A DNA stretch of 64,000 bases from positions 1 through 64,000 of the forward strand of contig NZ_CAMICL010000009.1 of the NCBI RefSeq assembly GCF_946221105.1, written 5' to 3'. The notes below the pieces were generated by a model. The model saw only the letters and a list, made by a program, of their open reading frames with translations, did not search any database and was not told where the DNA came from. Below are positions 42,261 through 48,163 of the stretch, piece after piece (position 1 is the first letter of the stretch; every line of letters starts with the position of its first letter). Source of the DNA: an uncultured Corynebacterium sp. GTDB lineage: Bacteria > Actinomycetota > Actinomycetes > Mycobacteriales > Mycobacteriaceae. A program made the position numbers and the translations under genes.

Positions 42261-42287
42261 GCGCGCCCACCGCCGGGGTGGGCGCGC
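42261..42287 (-). terminator. intrinsic terminator of the acidic secreted protein gene
   Basis: A perfect 11-bp stem, GCGCGCCCACC with GGTGGGCGCGC (42261-42271 and 42277-42287). On the minus strand it is followed by TCCCTTTTGCG, 22 nt after the stop at 42310. Confidence 0.85.
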
Positions 42288-42309
42288 TAATCGCTGTGGC
42301 GGGGCTGTT

Positions 42310-43779
42310 TTAGAAGATGCCCTCGTTCTCGCGGCCGAAGTCGTCAAGCGTGACGTCGCGGGAGTCGACGTCCTGATCGTTGTACTCGGAGTCGTCGCCG
42401 TCGAGACGGCCGGTCTGGGTAACGGTGATGTAGTTGGTCAGACGGCCTTCCTTGGTGTCGCCGTCGCCGAAGGAGAAGGACACGAGGTCTGCTTCCTCAC
42501 CCGGGTTGATCGGGTTGGACAGGGTGACCTCGAAGATGCGTGCCTGCTCGTCCTCATCCCAGCCCAGGTCGCGGGCGTAGCCGCCCTCGCGGGTGGTGGT
42601 GGTGATCAGGCGGTCAACGTTCTCCGGGCCGTCCTCGGTGCGGACTGCGACGCGGAAGGTCACTGCCGGGAACTCGCCCCAGTAGCGCTCGTTGCCGACG
42701 TTCTTCACACGCAGTGCGGTGGAGCCAGCGAAGCCCTTCGCCTTAGCGGAGGAAACGGTGAAGTACGGCTCGAGGTCCAGATCGTGCTCGGCCTTCTCGG
42801 CCTCGTCCTTGTTGGACTCGTCGGTGGACTCTTCCTTCTTGTCGGAGACAGCGTCGACCTCGATAGCGCCGTCGGCCTTGTCTTCGGTCTTGTCCTCAGC
42901 CTTGTCAGCCTCTTCCTTGGCCGCCTTTTCGTTCTCGGCTGCGAGGTTGACGTCCTTGTTGCTGACGTCGGCGGTCTTGTTGTCGTCGACCTTCTCCACG
43001 TCGTCGATGTTGTCGCCCTTGTTCAGGGTGTCGACATCGTTGTCGTACTCGGCGTTCGGCTCGTCCTTGACCTCGGTGGTCTGCGCGTCCTTGTTCGGAG
43101 CCCAGGAATCAGCCGGGGTGTCGAAGTTCTTCACGCGAACCTCGTTCTTCACCGGCATGTTTGCAACCCACGCGGTCGGGGTTGCCCAGGTGCCGTTAGG
43201 CAGGCAGCGCTGCTGGGTGCCGGTCATGGTGACGGTGCGGAAGCCGTAGGTGGCCTCGCCGGTGTTGCCGGCCGGCACGTCGTACGGGCCGACGGTCTGG
43301 CCGACGTTCCAGGACAGCTCAGCGGAGACGTCCCAGCCCAGGGACTTGGCCAGGGAGTAGCCGATGTTGCCCTCGATGCCCTTCTTGGAGCCGGAGCCGC
43401 CGAGGTCCAGCGTCTCGGTCTTGGAGCCGTTGACGGAAGCGGACACCGTCTGGGTGCGGGACAGATCCTGCTGCAGCGGGATTGCCTCGTCGGAAAGGTT
43501 GGTGGTGGAGATGGTGCCCACCGGCAGGAAGTTGTCCTTCACCTTGTACACGACGGTGCGGTAGTCCTCGGTGGAGTTGCACACCGGGCGCGGGTTGACC
43601 ACGTTGGCCTTCAGGTGGTCGGAACCACGGTAGGTGTGAACGATCGGGAGCTTGTCGTTGTTCGCCGGAGTCTCGGGAGCGGACTCCTCGAGGGTGGTCG
43701 CATTCGCGGGAGCGATGGCAGCGCCGGCCATCAGAGTGCCGAGAAGCGCAGTGGTGATGCGTCGGGTCTTACGGGTCAT
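42310..43779 (-). CDS. secreted protein with beta-rich domain, acidic linker and C-terminal domain
   Basis: Not a family I can name. The 489-residue product has a Sec signal peptide (MTRKTRRITTALLGTLMAGA, cleavage near PANA-TT). Residues about 45-195 are serine/threonine-rich with alternating polar patterns (LSRTQTVSASVNGSKTETLD, then a glycine-rich stretch and ELSWNVGQTVGPY) and two cysteines, C67 and C192. This is faintly like aerolysin/ETX-type pore-forming domains. A 100-residue acidic, Lys/Glu/Asp linker (about 237-336) leads to a C-terminal beta-rich domain. No LPxTG or membrane anchor is seen. AGGAAAGGAC precedes the ATG. It lies downstream of a two-component system and shares an upstream box with the peptide gene. 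Confidence 0.82.
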   Translation of the reverse strand: MTRKTRRITTALLGTLMAGAAIAPANATTLEESAPETPANNDKLPIVHTYRGSDHLKANVVNPRPVCNSTEDYRTVVYKVKDNFLPVGTISTTNLSDEAIPLQQDLSRTQTVSASVNGSKTETLDLGGSGSKKGIEGNIGYSLAKSLGWDVSAELSWNVGQTVGPYDVPAGNTGEATYGFRTVTMTGTQQRCLPNGTWATPTAWVANMPVKNEVRVKNFDTPADSWAPNKDAQTTEVKDEPNAEYDNDVDTLNKGDNIDDVEKVDDNKTADVSNKDVNLAAENEKAAKEEADKAEDKTEDKADGAIEVDAVSDKKEESTDESNKDEAEKAEHDLDLEPYFTVSSAKAKGFAGSTALRVKNVGNERYWGEFPAVTFRVAVRTEDGPENVDRLITTTTREGGYARDLGWDEDEQARIFEVTLSNPINPGEEADLVSFSFGDGDTKEGRLTNYITVTQTGRLDGDDSEYNDQDVDSRDVTLDDFGRENEGIF

Positions 43780-43846
43780 ACGTTGTCCTTTCCTGTGAAG
43801 CTACCGCCAGCGTCGCTAGCAGTTGGGTTGTTTGCTTACAGGGGTC

Positions 43847-43926
43847 AACGTAAGGACGTCGCTGTCACATGACAAGGAGATTTTGGGGTCTCGGCACCTT
43901 CGTGCCCGATGCCGATACTTTCGTTC
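43847..43926 (-). promoter_or_regulatory. promoter of the acidic secreted protein with upstream GAACGAAAGTA box
   Basis: Minus strand: -35 TTGTCA (43875-43870), 17-nt spacer, -10 TACGTT (43852-43847). Upstream, GAACGAAAGTA (43926-43916) matches 11 of 12 bases of the inverted-repeat arms near the peptide promoter. A small hairpin, GGCAC-CTTC-GTGCC (43893-43906), lies between. The box is a candidate site for the neighbouring response regulator. Confidence 0.6.
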
Positions 43927-43941
43927 AGAACCGGGGAGGTG

Positions 43942-44637
43942 CTAGTGCACCTGCGGCCCGCGGCCGTTGAGGACGGTGACCACAAGGTCGAGGCGGGAGG
44001 AGACCCCATATGCCGAGAGCAGCTTTGAGACCATCTTCTTCACGGTGGACTCGGAGTAGTTCAGGTGCTTCGCGATGTCGGCGTTGCTCAGGCCGTCGCA
44101 AAGCAGCTCAAGGACTTTCTGCTCGGTCTCGGAAACGCCTGGAGGCACGTTGACCGCGGCCCTTGGGAGATCACGTTGCTGGGCTTGTGGTGCTTGCTCA
44201 CCTTGTGAAAGGTGGGGGAGCAGCTTGTTCATTGCAGCAGGCGAAATTACGGTCCCGCCTGCAACTGCTTGCCGCACCGACAGGATAATTTCCTCGCGCG
44301 GCTGGCTCTTCAGGATGTAGCCGCGCCCGCCGTGCTCGAGGATGTCGAGCATTGCGGTGTCGTTGTCCAAGGAGCTAATGGCCAAAAATGCCGGAGTGGT
44401 TCCGCGCGCGGCAAGGTTGCGCAGCAGCTCTGCGCCGCCCATGTGCTGCATGTAGACGTCGGAGAGCACCACATCCACGTCTAGTTCTGGGATGCGCTCG
44501 AGTGCTTCGGATCCGTCCGAAGCGGTTTCGACGACGGCGATCCCTTCGGCGCTGTCGAGATAGCTTTTCAGCACCTCGCGTACCAGCGGGTCATCGTCGA
44601 CGAGGAAAACCCGGATTGGGTGGTCGGGTGTGGTCAT
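43942..44637 (-). CDS. LuxR/NarL-type response regulator
   Basis: A 231-residue regulator. The receiver domain has the acidic pocket VDDD at residues 13-16, phospho-acceptor D60 in VVLSDVYMQ, and K109 in YILKS (switch and lysine motif). A linker of about 40 residues precedes the LuxR-type HTH with LSNADIAKHLNYSESTVKKM. ATG 44637 starts 10 nt after the stop of the small peptide gene, so they are co-transcribed. The cognate kinase is encoded just upstream of the peptide gene. Confidence 0.93.
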   Translation of the reverse strand: MTTPDHPIRVFLVDDDPLVREVLKSYLDSAEGIAVVETASDGSEALERIPELDVDVVLSDVYMQHMGGAELLRNLAARGTTPAFLAISSLDNDTAMLDILEHGGRGYILKSQPREEIILSVRQAVAGGTVISPAAMNKLLPHLSQGEQAPQAQQRDLPRAAVNVPPGVSETEQKVLELLCDGLSNADIAKHLNYSESTVKKMVSKLLSAYGVSSRLDLVVTVLNGRGPQVH

Positions 44638-44647
44638 TTCGGTGCGA

Positions 44648-44815
44648 TTAGCACCACAGACGACCGAGCATGCCACCACACTCGAAAGTGTCGCCGATGG
44701 CACCGGCTGCATACGGGGTTGCCACGGTCTGTGCATCCGCGGAAGCCGCGGGTGCGACGGTGATGAGGCCAGTTGCAACCAAGGCGGAGGCGGCGAGGCG
44801 AGCAAACTTGCGCAT
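44648..44815 (-). CDS. small secreted peptide precursor (55 aa), candidate signalling peptide
   Basis: The frame from ATG 44815 to TAA 44650-44648 encodes 55 residues. AAAGGAC precedes the ATG by 6-7 nt. Residues 1-26 form a classic signal peptide: MRKFARLAAS, a hydrophobic core ALVATGLITV, and an APAASA cleavage motif. The predicted mature peptide of 29 residues starts DAQTVATPYA and ends with a CGGMLGRLWC segment, with two cysteines seven residues apart and the last one at the very C-terminus. It sits between a sensor kinase and its response regulator, where autoinducer or ligand peptides are often found. No homologue is known to me; function is inferred from layout only. Confidence 0.75.
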   Translation of the reverse strand: MRKFARLAASALVATGLITVAPAASADAQTVATPYAAGAIGDTFECGGMLGRLWC

Positions 44816-44859
44816 TTGCTTGTCCTTTCGTGAACTAAAGCTGTAATTCGCTACATCAA

Positions 44860-44928
44860 ATTATGGGTGTAGACGGTAACAGTGCGCAATTAAATCAGAC
44901 GCTTAGAGGGTAAGACGGAACGAAAGTA
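44860..44928 (-). promoter_or_regulatory. promoter of the peptide-response regulator operon
   Basis: Minus strand: -35 TTGCGC (44889-44884), 18-nt spacer, -10 CATAAT (44865-44860), predicting a start near 44853 and a leader of about 38 nt. A TACTTTCGTTCC box (minus strand, 44928-44917) lies about 65-75 bp upstream of the predicted start. Confidence 0.55.
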
Positions 44929-44960
44929 CCCACCATCCGGTGCCAGTCTACTTTCGTTCC
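44917..44960. repeat. 12-bp perfect inverted repeat at the kinase-peptide junction
   Basis: GGAACGAAAGTA (44917-44928) and TACTTTCGTTCC (44949-44960) are exact reverse complements separated by 20 nt. The right arm is the last codons of the kinase gene. As RNA it would fold into a hairpin just after the kinase stop (no U-run follows). As DNA it could be a paired binding site. A third copy of the arm is in the secreted protein promoter. Confidence 0.7.
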
Positions 44961-46093
44961 TTCGGGACGGTGAGGTGATACCGGAACGCTTCACCGTGGT
45001 AGCCGGCGTCCAGAACGGCACCATCTTGTGCCAGCAGCGATGCGACCTCGCCTAAGCCGACGCCGGTACTCATCTCCACTGCCCGTTCTTCTGGGGTCCC
45101 GAAATTTTGGACAAGGATTTGCACGTCGTTGTCGTCTTCGACTGCCGCGACAATGACTGGCTGGTGCTTGTCCGCGTACTTGATCACGTTGGTCTGGATC
45201 TCACGGAATGCACTCGGAGCGTGCCGCAAAGCAATCGAATTCAAGCCTTCGCCGTGCATGCCACTTTCCGTGACCGAGTAGCCGTGGCTGCGGAGTGTGT
45301 CCGAAAACGACTTCAAAGCTTCGCTCAGCGGGGGAGCGCTCATGGTTTCTTCCTCGCGGAACGCCGTAGGATCGTCGGAACGCATAAAGCGGATGAGCTG
45401 CCGGACTTCCTGCATGGAGCGGCGCGCATCCTCGGCGATGAGTTTCGCAGCCTTGGACGTCTGCTCGTCGCCCGACATTGCTAAGGCTTCACTTCGGAGC
45501 ACGACCGAGGTAAGCGAAGACGCCACTGACCCGTGCAAGGCCTTCACAGTACGCTCCCGTTCTCGCTCGAGCTCTGCCTTCAGTCTCTCGGCCTGACGTT
45601 CACGAGTAATAAGGAAGGCACGAAAAATCCAGCCCACTGCCCACGCAACAAGGAGCAACACGAACAGAAAGGTTGCTGTTTCAAACGAAATGGGGAAGTA
45701 GACGCCTGAGGGAAAGTCTGTCTGTGCGAGATACCAGAGATAGGCCAGCAGTGGCAGGCTGAGACGAGCGGGGACTCGCAATCCCACAACAGCGGCGATC
45801 GCGAACATGCCGATGATGATGATTGCACTGCGGTATTCCGGTGCAACCGTAGAAAACTGCAGCAAAAAGCCGTATCCCAGTCCCGCCGCGACCGGGGCGA
45901 AGAACGCGGCGACAATGAGAAATACCGCGTAGAGCGCCACCGCGAACCGGGACCACTCAACGGCAATAGGCGCACTTGGCAGAGCCACTAGCCCCAGAGC
46001 GAAAAGAAGAGCTGCGAGCGCAAAACCGATGCGCCAAGGACGCGCCGCCGGTGAAAGAAGGCGGGCGCGCACGAGCTCCGGAAACGTAGGCAC
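44948..46093 (-). CDS. membrane sensor histidine kinase (NarL-type partner)
   Basis: A 381-residue kinase with five or six hydrophobic segments (about 23-40, 50-80, 89-107, 111-124, 138-162) and almost no extracytoplasmic domain. A dimerisation helix follows with the H-box LHGSVASSLTSVVLRSEAL (H187), an N-box-like EIQTNVIKYA (298-306) and a G-box GVGLG (344-348). Multi-helix sensors with short loops often detect peptides or membrane-active compounds. Start GTG 46093: TACGCT (46106-46101, minus strand) is 7 nt upstream, so it is leaderless; longer frames would run into the divergent rRNA methyltransferase gene. The order kinase - small peptide - regulator is on one strand. Confidence 0.9.
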   Translation of the reverse strand: MPTFPELVRARLLSPAARPWRIGFALAALLFALGLVALPSAPIAVEWSRFAVALYAVFLIVAAFFAPVAAGLGYGFLLQFSTVAPEYRSAIIIIGMFAIAAVVGLRVPARLSLPLLAYLWYLAQTDFPSGVYFPISFETATFLFVLLLVAWAVGWIFRAFLITRERQAERLKAELERERERTVKALHGSVASSLTSVVLRSEALAMSGDEQTSKAAKLIAEDARRSMQEVRQLIRFMRSDDPTAFREEETMSAPPLSEALKSFSDTLRSHGYSVTESGMHGEGLNSIALRHAPSAFREIQTNVIKYADKHQPVIVAAVEDDNDVQILVQNFGTPEERAVEMSTGVGLGEVASLLAQDGAVLDAGYHGEAFRYHLTVPKERK

Positions 46094-46130
46094 GGCAAAC
46101 AGCGTAGCGCCCGCAACGTAGTCTGTAGCT

Positions 46131-46943
46131 ATGCCATTGGATTTCCAGCAGCCGTTCACAGAGCGCACTCCGCGTGTGGTTAATGCGGGGAAGTTGAAGA
46201 GGGCGCAAGCTCGTCGTAAAGCAAAGGCCTTCCTGGCGGAAGGCGAGAACGCTGTGGAGGCAGCCGTGGCCACGGGGGCGGCGACGGACCTCTTTGTCAC
46301 CGAGGCCGCAGCCGAGCGCTTCGAGGAGATCGTGCGGGCGGCGGGTTACATGGACGTGTACACGCACGCGATTACGGAAAAAGCTGCTGACGCGCTCGCG
46401 GACGCGGTGACGTCCACCGGCATTTTTGCGGTGTGCCGCCCGGTGCTGTGGACGGTGCCCAAGATCATGAAGGGCCGGCCGAGGCTGGTGGCGGTGTGCG
46501 TGGAAACCAACGACCCCGGCAACGCCGGCACGATCATCCGCATCGCGGACGCTGTGGGTGCGGACGCGGTGATTTTCGCCGGGGACACCGTGGACCCGGA
46601 GGCTCCCAAGGTGGTGCGCTCGACTGCGGGCTCGCTGTTCCACATCCCTGTGGCGCGCGACCGCGATGTCCGCCGCGTGATCAGTCAGCTCGACGACGCT
46701 GGTCTGTCCACCTTCGCCACCACTATGAAGGGCGAGGTGAACCTTGCGCAGCCGGGGGAGACGCTCGCGCAGCCGACCGCTTGGCTGTTCGGCAACGAGG
46801 CGCATGGGCTTGACGACGACATCCTGTCGGCTGCCGACCACCGCGTTTCCATCCCGATTCAGGGCAGCGCGGAGTCGTTGAACTTGGCCACAGCGGCGAG
46901 TATCTGCCTGTGGGAGTCGTCGAAGGCGCTCGCGGAGGACTAG
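46131..46943 (+). CDS. TrmH/SpoU family RNA 2'-O-methyltransferase
   Basis: A 270-residue SPOUT methyltransferase. The N-terminal substrate-binding domain (residues 1-105) includes NAGKLKRAQARRKAKAFLAEGENAVEAA in parts (NAGKLKRAQ, FLAEGENAVEAA). The knotted SAM domain has ETNDPGNAGTIIRIADAVGA, WLFGNEAHGL and IPIQGSAESLNLATAASI, the three SpoU motifs. It probably modifies 23S rRNA. The position before pheST is conserved in actinobacteria (tsnR-like gene). TAGTCT (46119-46124) lies 6 nt before the ATG: leaderless. Confidence 0.93.
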   Translation: MPLDFQQPFTERTPRVVNAGKLKRAQARRKAKAFLAEGENAVEAAVATGAATDLFVTEAAAERFEEIVRAAGYMDVYTHAITEKAADALADAVTSTGIFAVCRPVLWTVPKIMKGRPRLVAVCVETNDPGNAGTIIRIADAVGADAVIFAGDTVDPEAPKVVRSTAGSLFHIPVARDRDVRRVISQLDDAGLSTFATTMKGEVNLAQPGETLAQPTAWLFGNEAHGLDDDILSAADHRVSIPIQGSAESLNLATAASICLWESSKALAED

Positions 46944-47018
46944 CTTTATCGGCTGGGTTGGCAGCGTCCGCCCTCGAACGGTCGCTGTGTCGGCCGATAG
47001 GTAAAGTGGTGGACGCTT

Positions 47019-47048
47019 TTGAACCGACACTGCTGCGGTCTGTATAAA
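47019..47048 (+). promoter_or_regulatory. pheST promoter
   Basis: TTGAAC (47019-47024), an 18-nt spacer and TATAAA (47043-47048) predict a start near 47055. Upstream, CTTTATCGG (46945-46953) can pair imperfectly with CCGATAGGTAAAG (46994-47006), a possible terminator-like structure after the methyltransferase gene. Confidence 0.65.
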
Positions 47049-47077
47049 CAGCGCAGCGCACTTGTGGAAAGGTGCGG

Positions 47078-48148
47078 GTGAACACGAGCGTGGCCGACAA
47101 CGCAAACCCAACTCCGGAGATTGAACTGACCGAGGACGCCCTGAACAAGGCGGCGGACGAGGCGATCGCTGCCTTTGAGGCGGCCGAGGACCTCGCTGCG
47201 CTGGAGGAGGCGCACCGTGCGCACCTGGGGGAGAAGGCCCCGATTCCGCAGGCCCGCCGCGCACTTGGAACGCTGCCGAAGGACCAGCGCAAGGATGCCG
47301 GTCGGTTCGTGAACATGGCCCGCGGCCGCGCAGAAAAGGCCTACGCCCAGCTGCGCGTGCAGCGCGAAGCGGAGCACCGCGAGAAGCAGCTGCGCGAGGA
47401 GAAGGTGGACGTCACCCTGCCCACCTCCCGTACGCAGGCTGGCGCGATGCACCCGATCACCACGCTGTCCGAGCACATCGCGGACATCTTCATCGGCATG
47501 GGTTGGGAAGTTGCGGAAGGCCCCGAAGTGGAGGCGGAGTACTTCAACTTCGACGCGCTGAACTTCATCCCTGACCACCCGGCCCGCACGCTGCAGGACA
47601 CCTTCTACATCGGCGAGGAAGGCTCCAAGCAGGTCATGCGCACCCACACTTCGCCGGTGCAGGTGCGCACGATGCTCGAGCGCGACGTGCCCATCTACAT
47701 CGCTTGTCCAGGCCGTGTGTTCCGCACCGACGAGCTGGACGCCACCCACACCCCGGTGTTCCACCAGGTGGAGGGCTTGGCCGTGGACAAGGGCCTGACC
47801 ATGGCGCACCTGCGCGGCACCCTCGACCACCTGGCCAAAGTGCTGTTCGGCCCCGAGACGAAGACGCGCATGCGCACCAACTACTTTCCGTTCACCGAGC
47901 CGTCCGCTGAGGTGGATGTGTGGTTCCCCAACAAGAAGGGCGGCGCGGGCTGGATCGAGTGGGGCGGCTGCGGCATGGTCAACCCGAACGTGCTGCGTGC
48001 CGTAGGCATCGACCCGGAGGTCTACTCCGGCTTCGCGTTCGGCATGGGCCTGGAGCGCACCCTGCAGTTCCGCAATGGTCTGTCGGACATGCGCGACATG
48101 GTCGAAGGCGACGTCCGTTTCACTATCCCGTTCGGCGTGCAGGCGTAA
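47078..48148 (+). CDS. pheS: phenylalanine--tRNA ligase alpha subunit
   Basis: The catalytic alpha subunit of the (alpha-beta)2 PheRS. An N-terminal coiled-coil (about residues 15-85) precedes the class II core with motif 1 (HPITTLSEHIADIFIGMGWE), motif 2 (FRTDELDATHTPVFHQVEG) and motif 3 (GFAFGMGLERTL). GTG 47078 is chosen because GGAAAGG lies 5 nt upstream; GTG 47072 would overlap this ribosome-binding site. 356 residues. pheT follows after 15 nt. Confidence 0.95.
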   Translation: MNTSVADNANPTPEIELTEDALNKAADEAIAAFEAAEDLAALEEAHRAHLGEKAPIPQARRALGTLPKDQRKDAGRFVNMARGRAEKAYAQLRVQREAEHREKQLREEKVDVTLPTSRTQAGAMHPITTLSEHIADIFIGMGWEVAEGPEVEAEYFNFDALNFIPDHPARTLQDTFYIGEEGSKQVMRTHTSPVQVRTMLERDVPIYIACPGRVFRTDELDATHTPVFHQVEGLAVDKGLTMAHLRGTLDHLAKVLFGPETKTRMRTNYFPFTEPSAEVDVWFPNKKGGAGWIEWGGCGMVNPNVLRAVGIDPEVYSGFAFGMGLERTLQFRNGLSDMRDMVEGDVRFTIPFGVQA

Positions 48149-48163
48149 AGGAGACTCTCGATA

